From: VRUE01 sp963837695
GTDB taxonomy: Bacteria; Actinomycetota; Thermoleophilia; Solirubrobacterales; 70-9
Reading direction: 5' to 3'
NCBI GenBank assembly: GCA_963837695.1
Contig: CAWINZ010000003.1
Coordinates: 186,001-250,000, forward strand
DNA length: 64,000 nucleotides
Below the pieces are notes generated by a model, which made no database searches, had not been told where the DNA came from, and was given only the letters and a program-made list of their open reading frames with translations. The translations under genes and the position numbers were made by a program. Below, one piece after another: positions 7,846-16,445 of the stretch. Each line of letters opens with the position of its first letter. Positions within the stretch are counted from its first letter, which is position 1.

Positions 7846-8688
7846 ATGTCTGAGCTAGAGGCCCTGCTGCTGGGAATCGTCCAGGGGCTTACCGAGTTCC
7901 TGCCGATCTCCTCCTCGGGCCACCTGATCCTGGTGCCCTGGCTGCAGGACTACACGTTCCTGATCGAACACCCTCACTTCAACAAGACCTTCGACGTCGC
8001 CCTCCACGTCGGCACGCTGGTCGCTGCGATCGGCTACTTCCGCCACGAGGTCGTCGCCCTGATCCGCGCCTTCATCGAGGTCGCGCGCGCGCGGGCGATC
8101 GAGACGCCGCTGCAGCGACTCTCGGTGGCGATCGCCGTCGGCACGATCCCGGCCGCGATCGCCGGCGGCCTCGGCGCCAAGTTCTTCGAAGACACGCTGG
8201 GCGAGCCCTGGATGATCGCGCTGCAGTTGATCTTCTTCGGCGCCCTGTTGTTCTACGCGGACAAGCTGCCGCAGCGCAAGTCACTCGAGCAGTCCACAGT
8301 CAAGGACGGCCTCTACATCGGCCTCGCCCAGATCCTCGCCCTCGCCCCCGGGACCTCGCGCTCGGGGATCACGATCACTGCCGGGCGCTACCTCGGCCTC
8401 GACCGCGACGCCGCCGCGCGCTTCTCCTTCTTGCTGCTGATTCCTGTGGTCACGGGTGCGGCCGTCTTCAAGGGGGCAAGCGCCGCCCACGAAGGCCTGC
8501 CGAGCGGTGTGGCCGGGCCGATGATCGTCGGCACGATCGCCGCCGCGGTCTCCGGCTACCTGGCGATCGCCTTCCTCCTGCGCCTGGTCCGCACGTCCTC
8601 CTACGCGCCGTTCGTCTACTACCGCTACGCGGTCGGCGTAATCGTCCTGTTGATCATTGCCACCGGTCTGCGCCCGGCCACCTTCTGA
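7846..8688 (+). CDS. uppP: Undecaprenyl-diphosphatase UppP/BacA
   Basis: A 280-residue integral membrane enzyme that dephosphorylates undecaprenyl pyrophosphate to recycle the lipid carrier of peptidoglycan synthesis. Both family motifs are present: GLTEFLPISSSGH (about 14-27) and PGTSRSGITI (about 167-176), with about eight membrane segments. ATG at 7846 is directly preceded by CGCCA and has no strong RBS. It is followed by a clear hairpin. Confidence 0.93.
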   Translation: MSELEALLLGIVQGLTEFLPISSSGHLILVPWLQDYTFLIEHPHFNKTFDVALHVGTLVAAIGYFRHEVVALIRAFIEVARARAIETPLQRLSVAIAVGTIPAAIAGGLGAKFFEDTLGEPWMIALQLIFFGALLFYADKLPQRKSLEQSTVKDGLYIGLAQILALAPGTSRSGITITAGRYLGLDRDAAARFSFLLLIPVVTGAAVFKGASAAHEGLPSGVAGPMIVGTIAAAVSGYLAIAFLLRLVRTSSYAPFVYYRYAVGVIVLLIIATGLRPATF

Positions 8689-8703
8689 GCGGCTTCTGAA
8701 AGA

Positions 8704-8734
8704 GCAAGCGGCCCAGGGCAGGTGGGCCGCTTGC
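8704..8734 (+). terminator. Hairpin terminator after uppP
   Basis: GCAAGCGGCCC at 8704-8714 pairs perfectly with GGGCCGCTTGC at 8724-8734 across a 9-nt loop, 16 bp after the uppP stop. No U-tract follows, as is common in high-GC actinobacteria. Confidence 0.7.
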
Positions 8735-8909
8735 GACGAGAGAGGAGTCTCGTAGGGCCGATATTGCCCGCCGCTCGCGGGCGATGGGTGAACATCTCGA
8801 TAATCCCCGGAGCGAATTCCGGGCGTCGTTTCCGCAATTTAGGCACTTCGGGTTGTAAAAATCCTGTGAAAGCAGGTATTTCGTCGCGCTGCTCGGCCGA
8901 CCAAGCGCA

Positions 8910-8915
8910 TACAAT
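8910..8915 (+). promoter_or_regulatory. -10 element before the response regulator
   Basis: TACAAT lies 10 bp before the GTG at 8926, so a transcript starting about 7 nt downstream would have almost no leader. No convincing -35 hexamer is visible at the usual distance. Confidence 0.4.
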
Positions 8916-8925
8916 CGCCCCGCCG

Positions 8926-9705
8926 GTGAACCAGCAGCAGACCATCAGGCTCGCGGTTATCGACGACGACAGCGGCTTCGTCACGGTTCTGGCCAAGCGC
9001 ACCGAGGCCGCCGGCTGGCAACAGCGCACCCTCGCCGGGGCGATCCCGCCCGAGGAGCTGGTGGCGATGAAGCTGAGCGCGCTGCTGGTCGACCCCGCCG
9101 TCCTCGGCGAAGAGGCGTGGGCGTACCTGGAGCGCGTCTGCGTGATGCTCCCCGACCTCGGCGTGGTCGTCTGCACCAGTCGCTCGACCGTCGCGCAGCG
9201 GGTTCGCGGCCTGCGCCTCGGGATCGACGACTGGATCACGAAGCCGTGCCATCCCGAAGAGGCGATCGCCCGCCTCGAAGCGGTCTCGCGCCGCCGCCGC
9301 CGCGCCCGCCCGCGGGTCGAGGCGGGGCCGGTCGTCGCCGGGGAGCTGGAGATCCGCTCCGATCGCTTTCAGGCCTTCGTCGGTGAAATCAGCCTCGACC
9401 TGACGAGGCGCGAGTTCGAGCTGCTGCAACTTCTCGCCGACTCGCCCGGCCAGGTCTTGGAGCGCGAGGCGATCTACCAGCGGGTCTGGGGATACGCGAT
9501 GGCCCACGGCGATCGCTCCGTCGACGTCTTCATCCGCAAGCTGCGCCAGAAGCTCGAGAAGCTTTCGCCGAACTGGGGCTACATCCACACCCACTTCGGG
9601 GTCGGCTACCGCTTCGATCCCGAGCCCGCCGACGGCACCGAGCCTCTTCACAGCTCTTTCACATCTTCGACACAGGCGCGTAACAAGCTGTCGCTCAGCC
9701 GCTGA
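8926..9705 (+). CDS. PhoP/PhoB-like response regulator
   Basis: A 259-residue two-component regulator placed directly before pstS. The receiver domain (about 6-115) keeps the acidic pair (IDDDSG), the phospho-acceptor Asp (ALLVDP), Thr (VVCTSR) and Lys (WITKPCHPEE). An OmpR-type winged helix follows (about 145-240) with DLTRREFELLQLLAD and the recognition region RSVDVFIRKLRQKLEK. GTG at 8926 is chosen because the domain starts there; the longer open frame has no receiver-like sequence. No histidine kinase lies in the window. Its position suggests it governs the phosphate-starvation response; the PHO-like repeats lie within its own 3' end. Confidence 0.82.
   Translation: MNQQQTIRLAVIDDDSGFVTVLAKRTEAAGWQQRTLAGAIPPEELVAMKLSALLVDPAVLGEEAWAYLERVCVMLPDLGVVVCTSRSTVAQRVRGLRLGIDDWITKPCHPEEAIARLEAVSRRRRRARPRVEAGPVVAGELEIRSDRFQAFVGEISLDLTRREFELLQLLADSPGQVLEREAIYQRVWGYAMAHGDRSVDVFIRKLRQKLEKLSPNWGYIHTHFGVGYRFDPEPADGTEPLHSSFTSSTQARNKLSLSR
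9647..9679 (+). promoter_or_regulatory. PHO-box-like 11-bp direct repeats before pstS
   Basis: TTCACAGCTCT (9647), TTCACATCTTC (9658) and GACACAGGCGC (9669) form three units at exact 11-bp spacing on the strand of pstS. Streptomyces PhoP binds 11-nt direct-repeat units beginning (G)TTCAC. The array overlaps the last codons of the response-regulator gene, about 90 bp before pstS. Confidence 0.6.
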
Positions 9706-9768
9706 GAGCCTGGCTCGCGAGCGGCCGTCAAGGCCCGCCTTTCGTGCCAAACGACAGAAGGAGTGCAT

Positions 9769-10857
9769 GTGAGTCCCTCGAGATGGTTGGCAGTCATCGT
9801 CTCTCTGGCGGTGTTGGCCGTCGGCGTCGCGGCCTGCGGCAGCAGCAGCTCTTCCTCGGGCGATCTGTCCGGCCAGGTTGCCGGTGCCGGTTCGAGCGCC
9901 CAACAGGCGGCGCAGGAAGCCTGGATCGCCAACTTCGAGAACGAAAACTCGGGCGTGACGGTCTCCTATGACCCGGTCGGGTCCGGCGGCGGTCGCGAAC
10001 AGTTCATCGCCGGTGGCACCGCCTACGGCGGCAGCGACACGCCGCTCTCCGAAGACGAAGGCGAGCTGAGGGGCGCGTCGGACCGCTGCAAGCCGGGCGA
10101 ACTGGTCGAGATCCCGGTCTACATCTCGCCGATCGCGATCATCTACAACCTGCCCGAAGTCGAATCGCTGCAGCTCTCGCCCGACACGCTGGCGAAGATC
10201 TTCAACCAGGAAATCACCAGCTGGGACGACGCGGCGATCGCCGCCGACAACCCGGGCGTCGAACTGCCGAGCACCCGGATCGTCCCGGTCAACCGCTCCG
10301 ACGAGTCGGGAACGACGGAAAACTTCACCGACTACCTCGCCCAGGCCGCGCCCGAAGTCTGGACGCATGAAGTCAGCGGCGACTGGCCGGTCAAGGGCGG
10401 CGAGGCCGCCGAGGGTACCTCCGGCGTGGTCGAAGCGGTCAACGCCGGCGAAGGCGCAATCGGCTACGCCGACGCCAGCCAGGCGGGCGAACTCGGCATC
10501 GCCAACATCAAGGTCGGCAAGGAATACGTCGGTCCGACGGCGGAAGCCGCGGCGAAGATCCTCGAGGAGTCGCCCGAAGACAAGGAACTGAGCAAGGGCA
10601 AGAACGTCTTCGCGTTCGAACTCGACCGCGAGACCGAAGCGCAGGGCACCTACCCGATCGTCCTCGTCTCCTCGTTGATCGCCTGCACCAAGTACGACTC
10701 GGCGAGCGAAGCGGCGATCGTCAAGGCCTACCTGGAATACGCGATCAGCGCCGAAGGACAGGAAGCGGCGGCCGAAAACGCCGGCTCCGCTCCGCTCTCG
10801 GCGGCGCTGACGGAAAAGATCCTGCCGGCTGTCGAAGCGATCGAAACCGGTTCCTAG
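9769..10857 (+). CDS. pstS: Phosphate-binding lipoprotein PstS
   Basis: A 362-residue substrate-binding protein of the high-affinity phosphate ABC transporter, anchored outside the membrane. It has a lipoprotein signal (lipobox VAACG), a Ser-rich linker, and typical PstS phosphate-binding loops: AGSSAQQ, YGGSDTPLS and NRSDESGTTENF. GTG at 9769 is preferred over GTG at 9763 because the RBS AGAAGGAG (9755-9762) then has a 6-nt spacer. It heads pstSCAB-phoU. Confidence 0.93.
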   Translation: MSPSRWLAVIVSLAVLAVGVAACGSSSSSSGDLSGQVAGAGSSAQQAAQEAWIANFENENSGVTVSYDPVGSGGGREQFIAGGTAYGGSDTPLSEDEGELRGASDRCKPGELVEIPVYISPIAIIYNLPEVESLQLSPDTLAKIFNQEITSWDDAAIAADNPGVELPSTRIVPVNRSDESGTTENFTDYLAQAAPEVWTHEVSGDWPVKGGEAAEGTSGVVEAVNAGEGAIGYADASQAGELGIANIKVGKEYVGPTAEAAAKILEESPEDKELSKGKNVFAFELDRETEAQGTYPIVLVSSLIACTKYDSASEAAIVKAYLEYAISAEGQEAAAENAGSAPLSAALTEKILPAVEAIETGS

Positions 10858-10866
10858 GCAGGCGCG

Positions 10867-11811
10867 TTGGAGCCAGTGCAAGCAACCGGGGTCTCGCCGC
10901 TCGCCGCGGCGGGACCCCGGCGTCGTTGGGGGGACCGGGTCTTCTCCAACCTGGCGCTCGCCGCGGGGGTGACGATCCTCGCCCTGCTCGCCGGGGTGGC
11001 GCTCTTCCTCCTGATCGAGGCGCTGCCCGCGGTCGGCGCCGCGCCGGCCGAACTGCCGGAGGGCAAGAGCCTGGTCGAGTACATCGCGCCGCTCGCCTTC
11101 GGCACGGTGCTGGCGGCGGCGCTGGCGGTTGTGCTCGCGGTTCCCCTGGCGATCGCGGTGGCGCTCTTCATCAGCCACATCGCGCCACCTCGGATAGTCC
11201 TCGCGCTCGGCTTCCTCGTCGACCTGCTGGCGGCGATTCCGAGCATCGTCTACGGGCTCTGGGGCATCTTCGTGCTCGGCCCCGCGGCGGTGCCTGTAAT
11301 GGAGTGGCTGGAAAAGAAGCTCGGCTTCATCCCCTTCTTCGCCGGCCCCGCCTCGGTCACCGGGCGGACGATGTTCGTCGCCGGCATCGTGCTCACCGTG
11401 ATGATCCTGCCGATCGTCTCCGCGGTCGCCCGCGAGGTCTTCCAGCAGACGCCGCGCAAACTGCAGGAAGGCGCGCTGGCGCTCGGCGCGACGCGCTGGG
11501 AGATGATCAGGATGACCGTCCTGCCCTTCGGCAAATCGTCGATCGTCAGCGGCGCGATGCTCGGCCTCGGCCGCGCGCTCGGCGAGACGATGGCGGTGAC
11601 GATCATCCTCTCGGTCTCCGGGATCGTCACCTTCAACCTGATCAGCCAGGCGAACCCCTCGACGATCGCCGCCAACATCGCCCTCGACTTCCCTGAGTCC
11701 TCGGGCCTCGCCGTCAACACGCTGATCGCCTCCGGTCTCGTCCTCTTCGCGATAACCCTGGTCACCAACCTCGCGGCGCGCGCGATCATCGCCCGCCAGA
11801 ACATCCAGTAG
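10867..11811 (+). CDS. pstC: Phosphate ABC transporter permease PstC
   Basis: A 314-residue permease with six membrane segments and the EAA-type coupling loop (EGALALGATRWEMIRMTVLP, about 200-220). It forms the channel with PstA and is driven by PstB. The N-terminus is Pro/Arg-rich and cytosolic. TTG at 10867 lies 9 bp after the pstS stop; the nearby GTG at 10876 is an alternative. The stop codon abuts the pstA start. Confidence 0.92.
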   Translation: MEPVQATGVSPLAAAGPRRRWGDRVFSNLALAAGVTILALLAGVALFLLIEALPAVGAAPAELPEGKSLVEYIAPLAFGTVLAAALAVVLAVPLAIAVALFISHIAPPRIVLALGFLVDLLAAIPSIVYGLWGIFVLGPAAVPVMEWLEKKLGFIPFFAGPASVTGRTMFVAGIVLTVMILPIVSAVAREVFQQTPRKLQEGALALGATRWEMIRMTVLPFGKSSIVSGAMLGLGRALGETMAVTIILSVSGIVTFNLISQANPSTIAANIALDFPESSGLAVNTLIASGLVLFAITLVTNLAARAIIARQNIQ

Positions 11812-12717
11812 GTGGAGGCCTCGGCACAGACCCCGGCGCTCTTCGCCACGCCCAGGGGAGGGCGGTTGTGGCGCCGCAAGGCGATCAACTGGCTGATGAC
11901 CGGCCTCATCGTCATCGCCTTCGTGATCGCCCTGATCCCGCTCTTCTCGCTGCTCTACCAGGTCACCAAACGCGGCCTGCCGGGGATCAGCTGGGAATTC
12001 TTCACCACCTCGCCGCGCGGCGTGATCGGCGGTGGCGGCGCCGCCCACGCGATCGTCGGCACGGTCGTGATCACCGCCGTCACCGCGGCGATCTCGGTGC
12101 CGATCGGGATCATGACGGCGATCTACCTGACCGAGTACGGGGGCGGTCGCCTGCGCCGCGCGCTGACCTTCTTCGTCGACGTGATGACCGGTATCCCCTC
12201 GATCGTCGCCGGGCTCTTCGCCTACGCGCTCTTCGCGATCTTCCTCGGCCCCGGCATCAGGTTGGGACTGATGGGGGCCGTGGCGCTCTCGGTGCTGATG
12301 ATCCCGATCGTGATCCGCGCCTCGGAGGAGGTGCTGAAGATCGTCCCCAACCACCTGCGCGAAGCCTCCTACGCGCTCGGCACGCCGAAATGGCGGACGA
12401 TCGTCAAAGTTGTCCTGCCGACCGCTTTCGCCGGCCTGGTGACTGGGGTGATGATCGCGGTGGCGCGGATCGTCGGCGAGACCGCGCCGCTGCTGGTCAC
12501 CACCGGGATCGTCGACTCGGTCAACACCAACCCCTTCGACGGCCGCATGCAGAATCTCGCCGTCTACGCCTACAGCGAGTACCGGACTCCCGGGGTGATG
12601 AAAGAAGCCTCATACGATCGGGCCTGGGCGGCGGCGCTGACCCTGATCGCTATCGTGATGATCCTCAACCTCGTGGCCCGCCTCGTCTACCGCCGCTACA
12701 GAACCGAGAGCCGATAG
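11812..12717 (+). CDS. pstA: Phosphate ABC transporter permease PstA
   Basis: A 301-residue second permease subunit with six membrane segments and the coupling loop EASYALGTPKWRTIVKVVLP (about 182-201). The GTG start immediately follows the pstC stop, so translation is coupled. Segments such as FVIALIPLFSLLYQV and GIPSIVAGLFAYALF are typical of the family. Confidence 0.92.
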   Translation: MEASAQTPALFATPRGGRLWRRKAINWLMTGLIVIAFVIALIPLFSLLYQVTKRGLPGISWEFFTTSPRGVIGGGGAAHAIVGTVVITAVTAAISVPIGIMTAIYLTEYGGGRLRRALTFFVDVMTGIPSIVAGLFAYALFAIFLGPGIRLGLMGAVALSVLMIPIVIRASEEVLKIVPNHLREASYALGTPKWRTIVKVVLPTAFAGLVTGVMIAVARIVGETAPLLVTTGIVDSVNTNPFDGRMQNLAVYAYSEYRTPGVMKEASYDRAWAAALTLIAIVMILNLVARLVYRRYRTESR

Positions 12718-12757
12718 TGAGCGTTCTGCAACCGTGGAGATAAGGAGACGACGAGCG

Positions 12758-13660
12758 ATGCAAGGACCCGCAGGCGCGACCCGCGCCGAGACCGATCTCA
12801 CCGTTTCACAGGACTCCCAGATGCCAGCCCCCCAGCCCACCAATGCGCCTAGGGAGGCATCGGCCCCCACCGACGATCGCCGCGCGAAGACGATCGAGGT
12901 GCGTGAGGTCAACCTCTTCTACGGCGACTTCCAGGCCGTTCAGGACGTGACCGTGACGATCGAGCCGAACAAGGTGACGGCGCTGATCGGCTCCTCGGGT
13001 TGCGGCAAGACGACCTTCCTGCGTTCGCTCAACCGGATGCACGAGTTGACGGCGGGCGCCCGGGTCGAGGGCCGCATAACGCTCGACGGCCACGACATCT
13101 ACGCCAAGGGAGTCGACCCGGTGCAGGTGCGGCGCCTGGTCGGCATGGTCTTCCAGTCGCCGAACCCGTTCCCGACGATGTCGGTCTATGAGAACGTCGC
13201 CGCCGGGCTGATCCTCAACGGCGGCCGCGTCAAGAAGGCCGAGAAGGACGAGATCGTCGAGCGCTCGCTGCGTGGCGCCCACCTCTGGAACGAGGTCAAG
13301 GACCGGCTCGACAGGCCCGGCTCGAGCCTCTCGGGCGGCCAGCAGCAGCGCCTCTGCATCGCCCGCGCGATCGCGGTCGAGCCCGAGGTGCTGCTGATGG
13401 ACGAGCCATGTTCGGCTCTCGATCCGGTCGCCACCCTCGCGATCGAGGACCTGATCGGCGAGCTGAAGAGCCGCTACACGATCGCGATCGTCACCCACAA
13501 CATGCAGCAGGCGGCGCGGGCCAGCGACGTCACCGCCTTCTTCAATCTCGAGCAGACGGGCAAGCCCGGGCGGCTTGTCGAGATCGGCCCGACCGAGACG
13601 ATCTTCACCAGCCCGCGCGAACAGGCGACCGAGGACTACGTCAGCGGACGGTTCGGCTGA
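12758..13660 (+). CDS. pstB: Phosphate ABC transporter ATPase PstB
   Basis: The ATPase subunit, about 300 residues. Walker A is GSSGCGKTT, signature LSGGQQQRLCIARA, Walker B LLMDEPCSALDP, with the H-loop in VTHNMQQA. The N-terminal 45 residues before the ABC domain (Pro/Ala/Thr-rich) are longer than in typical PstB. ATG at 12758 is chosen because a good RBS (ATAAGGAGA, 12739-12747) precedes it; a GTG at 12734 is possible. Its stop overlaps the phoU start (TGATG). Confidence 0.92.
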   Translation: MQGPAGATRAETDLTVSQDSQMPAPQPTNAPREASAPTDDRRAKTIEVREVNLFYGDFQAVQDVTVTIEPNKVTALIGSSGCGKTTFLRSLNRMHELTAGARVEGRITLDGHDIYAKGVDPVQVRRLVGMVFQSPNPFPTMSVYENVAAGLILNGGRVKKAEKDEIVERSLRGAHLWNEVKDRLDRPGSSLSGGQQQRLCIARAIAVEPEVLLMDEPCSALDPVATLAIEDLIGELKSRYTIAIVTHNMQQAARASDVTAFFNLEQTGKPGRLVEIGPTETIFTSPREQATEDYVSGRFG

Positions 13661-14361
13661 TGCCCGAAGCGCGGGCCGAATACCAGGAGGAACTGGAACG
13701 GCTCGAGGCGAGCGGGCTCGGCGGGCTCGATCTGGTCAGCTCGGCGCTGGAACGCACGCTGGAGGCGGTCGAGCACCAGGACGTCGAGCTGGCCCAACTG
13801 GTGATCGCCGACGACGACCGCATCGACGGCCGCTACCTGGAGGTGCACCAGAGCCTGATCACGCTGCTCGCCACGCAGTCGCCGGTGGCCACCGACCTGC
13901 GCCTGATCTCGGCGCTGCTGCACGTGCTCAAGAACGTCGAGCGGATGGGCGACCAGTGCGTGAACATCTGCAAGGTGATCCCGCTGAGCGGTAACGAGCC
14001 GCCCGCCGACGAGGAGATGGTGCGGCTGATCCTCGCCATGGGCAAGCAGACCCGCACGCTGATCAGCCAGTGCAAGCGGGCCTTCGAGGACCGCAACGTC
14101 GAGATGGCCCGCGATCTCGTCCGCCAGGACGACGTGGTCGACGATCTCAACCGCGAATGCTTCGGCCTGGCCCTGGAGATCGGCGACGACCCCGACCGGC
14201 GTGAGTGGGCGATGACGATGCTGCTCGCCGCCCGTGCGATCGAGCGGATCGGCGACAACGCGGTCGATATAGGCGAGCAGGTCGCCTTCGTCGTCACCGG
14301 GCTCTTTCGGGAGTTCGAGGACGCCTCGCACCCCGAGGAGGCGCCGCCTCCGCGGAGTTAG
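13660..14361 (+). CDS. phoU: Phosphate signalling protein PhoU
   Basis: A 233-residue all-helical protein with two PhoU repeats (about 15-105 and 118-210). Each has the metal-cluster helix signature, seen as ERMGDQCVNI and ERIGDNAVDIGE. PhoU links Pst transport state to PhoR/PhoP signalling. ATG at 13660 overlaps the last base of the pstB stop, implying coupled translation. It is the last gene of the pst operon and faces the phospholipase C gene. Confidence 0.93.
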   Translation: MPEARAEYQEELERLEASGLGGLDLVSSALERTLEAVEHQDVELAQLVIADDDRIDGRYLEVHQSLITLLATQSPVATDLRLISALLHVLKNVERMGDQCVNICKVIPLSGNEPPADEEMVRLILAMGKQTRTLISQCKRAFEDRNVEMARDLVRQDDVVDDLNRECFGLALEIGDDPDRREWAMTMLLAARAIERIGDNAVDIGEQVAFVVTGLFREFEDASHPEEAPPPRS

Positions 14362-14374
14362 TCCCGCGGTCGGC

Positions 14375-15874
14375 TCAGGGCTGTCCCGGAGGCAGGCCGA
14401 GGTCACGCATCGCCAGTGCGAACTGAGCGAATTCGTCCTGGAAGTCGTGCAGCACCAACGGCTGTCCGGCGCCTTCGGACGCGGTCGAGCGGGGCCCGTC
14501 GGCGCGGTGATCGGCGCGCGCCTGGTCGCGCCAGGCGTCGATCCTCGCGTGCAGGAAGGCATGATCGGGAATGTCCTCCCGAGGCGAGTCGAGCAGCACG
14601 CCGGCGAGGTCGCGCGCCCCGCCCACACTGGCCGGCATCTTCGCGAGCGCTCGCTCCACCGGCTTGGGGGCGAAGCGGCTGAGGATCGTCTTCGGCAGGC
14701 TGGTGTGCTCGAGCATCTCCTTGTAGACGTCGTTGCGCACCCGTGGCCCGACCACTATCGCCGGCACGCGCACACCGAGGGTCTTGCGTCCCGATCCGTC
14801 GGCGGGAGCGGCAGGGGGCTCGACGTGGTCGTAGAAGCCGCCGTGCTCGTCGTAGGTGATGACGAGCATCGTGTTGTTCCACTGCGGGCTGTTGGCCAGC
14901 GCGTCGTAGATCTCGAGCACGAGCGCCTGCCCGGCGTGCACGTCGGAGGGAGGGTGGTCGTCGTCGGAGTTCGGGTCGAGGACCCCGAGGTCGAAGAAGT
15001 TCGGGTCGATCCAGGAAACCGGCCGCAGCTTGCCGGCCGCGGCGTCGTCGAGGAAGCTGTTGCCGCCGACGATCGGCGACTCCAGCGCCTGCGTCGTGAC
15101 ACTCACCTTCTTGCGGTTGAAGAAGGAGAAGTTGTCGCGATCGGGCTTGCGGAAGTTACGGTAGGCGCCGTCGGCGGCGCGCAGCGTCGCTGGGTCGTGC
15201 GAGTACCAACGCCAGCCGTCGTCACGCAGGTATCTGGTGAACGCTTCGACCTCGAAGATCGGCGCCTTTCCCAGCCCCTTGACGAAGGGGACGCCGGCCA
15301 CCCAGCGCAGGAAACGGCGCAGTGGGTCCGGCCGGTGACCAACCGGTTCGGGCGCATCCGAGCCGGAGAGGGCGAAGAGCCGGTTAGGCCAGGTGTCGCC
15401 GGGGATCGAGGAGTGCCAGGAATCACAGACGCAGAAGTTGCGCGCGAGGAAGTCATAGACCGGTAGCTGCGCGGCGGTGTAGTGGCCCATGACGATTTTG
15501 CGTTTTTCGGCCGGAGGGTCCTTCTCCTTGATGAAGTTCTTGACGAAGCCGCCGTTGTGCTCGGCCAGCTGTTCCTCCACGCAACCGCGGCCATGGCACG
15601 GATCGAGCGCCTTGACGGCTTTGCCGGGCAGGCGGAACGCGGTTTCGCCGGGCGCGAAGGGGTATGACGGGTAGGGGGTGCCGGCGGCGTCGTGGTTGAG
15701 CTCGCTGCCGTCGCCGCTGAGTCCGTTCACCGCCGGAATGCCGCTGTAGTGCAGGTAGCCCAGCATCTGGTCGAAGGAGCGGTTCTCCATCATCAGCACG
15801 ACGATGTTCTGGATCCCTTCGAGGGGGGAGGATGAATGCGACGCCACCGTGGGACCTCCCGTTGACTCGCCCAC
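14375..15874 (-). CDS. Phospholipase C / acid phosphatase-type phosphoesterase
   Basis: A 499-residue enzyme of the AcpA/phospholipase C superfamily, which cleaves phosphodiesters such as phosphatidylcholine. The hallmark metal and nucleophile region is at the N-terminus: IVVLMMENRSFDQMLGYL. Later motifs are DTWPNRLFALSG, and YDEHGGFYDHV with metal-binding Asp/His. Most family members carry a Tat signal; here there is none, so export is unproven. It is tail-to-tail with phoU and 6 bp downstream of a membrane-protein gene on its own strand. Location in the phosphate block suggests a role in phosphate scavenging or lipid turnover. Confidence 0.82.
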   Translation of the reverse strand: MGESTGGPTVASHSSSPLEGIQNIVVLMMENRSFDQMLGYLHYSGIPAVNGLSGDGSELNHDAAGTPYPSYPFAPGETAFRLPGKAVKALDPCHGRGCVEEQLAEHNGGFVKNFIKEKDPPAEKRKIVMGHYTAAQLPVYDFLARNFCVCDSWHSSIPGDTWPNRLFALSGSDAPEPVGHRPDPLRRFLRWVAGVPFVKGLGKAPIFEVEAFTRYLRDDGWRWYSHDPATLRAADGAYRNFRKPDRDNFSFFNRKKVSVTTQALESPIVGGNSFLDDAAAGKLRPVSWIDPNFFDLGVLDPNSDDDHPPSDVHAGQALVLEIYDALANSPQWNNTMLVITYDEHGGFYDHVEPPAAPADGSGRKTLGVRVPAIVVGPRVRNDVYKEMLEHTSLPKTILSRFAPKPVERALAKMPASVGGARDLAGVLLDSPREDIPDHAFLHARIDAWRDQARADHRADGPRSTASEGAGQPLVLHDFQDEFAQFALAMRDLGLPPGQP

Positions 15875-15879
15875 GGCGG

Positions 15880-16290
15880 CTAGGCTCGAGAGACGCGCTT
15901 TTCGGTTGTCTTGACGCGGACCTCTTCCCCCGGCTTGGGGGGGTCCGAAGACCCTGCCGCCGCCCCGCCGGCCTGACTTCCGGACGGGCTCCCGGCCGCG
16001 GGTTGGCGGGTGACCATCGCGCGGGCGATCATGTCGACCGCCATCACCAGGCTGGCGCTGAAGATGGCCACCGCGGTGACCCCGAGGGCGGCGATCACCA
16101 TTGCCGGCGTGACCTCGCTGACGTGGAAGAGCTTCAGGGCGCCGACGATGGCCGGGGTGAGGACGCCGATCAGCACGGCCATCTTCTTGCCGTACTGGGT
16201 GATGTCGAACTCACGCGCCTTGATCACTTCGTCGCCGGCTGCACCGCTCGCCTTCGGAGCTCCGAATAACGCGTTGTCAAGCAAGCCCAA
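15880..16290 (-). CDS. Two-helix membrane protein of unknown function
   Basis: A 136-residue protein: a soluble N-terminal part (residues 1-35), two membrane helices (about 38-55 and 65-90), and a Gly/Ser/Pro-rich C-terminal tail ending in charged residues. No family recognised. It is first of a two-gene leftward unit with the phospholipase C-type gene 6 bp downstream. A good promoter lies upstream at 16351-16381. Confidence 0.6.
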   Translation of the reverse strand: MGLLDNALFGAPKASGAAGDEVIKAREFDITQYGKKMAVLIGVLTPAIVGALKLFHVSEVTPAMVIAALGVTAVAIFSASLVMAVDMIARAMVTRQPAAGSPSGSQAGGAAAGSSDPPKPGEEVRVKTTEKRVSRA

Positions 16291-16350
16291 TTCTCCACCT
16301 CGCTCAGGATTACAACATTGAAAGATGACCCTTTAACGATCGGACAGCCG

Positions 16351-16381
16351 ATACTAACCTGTTACGCGGTCTCCCTGTCAA
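16351..16381 (-). promoter_or_regulatory. Sigma70-type promoter for the leftward unit
   Basis: Read leftward, TTGACA (16381-16376) and TAGTAT (16356-16351) are separated by 19 bp. The consensus -35 is the best in this region; the spacer is slightly long. It lies about 60 bp before the ATG at 16290. Confidence 0.45.
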
Positions 16382-16445
16382 GCCGGATCTGCCCCCGGGA
16401 TTGCGATCCGGCCGGTCTGGGAAGATGCGCGGCAGGTTTCCCGGG

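Noticed and set aside
8839..12354. A 1171-codon open frame antisense to the response regulator and pstSCA
   Set aside because: It mirrors the codon bias of the pst genes and reads as low-complexity Arg/Asp/Gly-rich sequence with no domains. Long antisense frames are expected in high-GC DNA.
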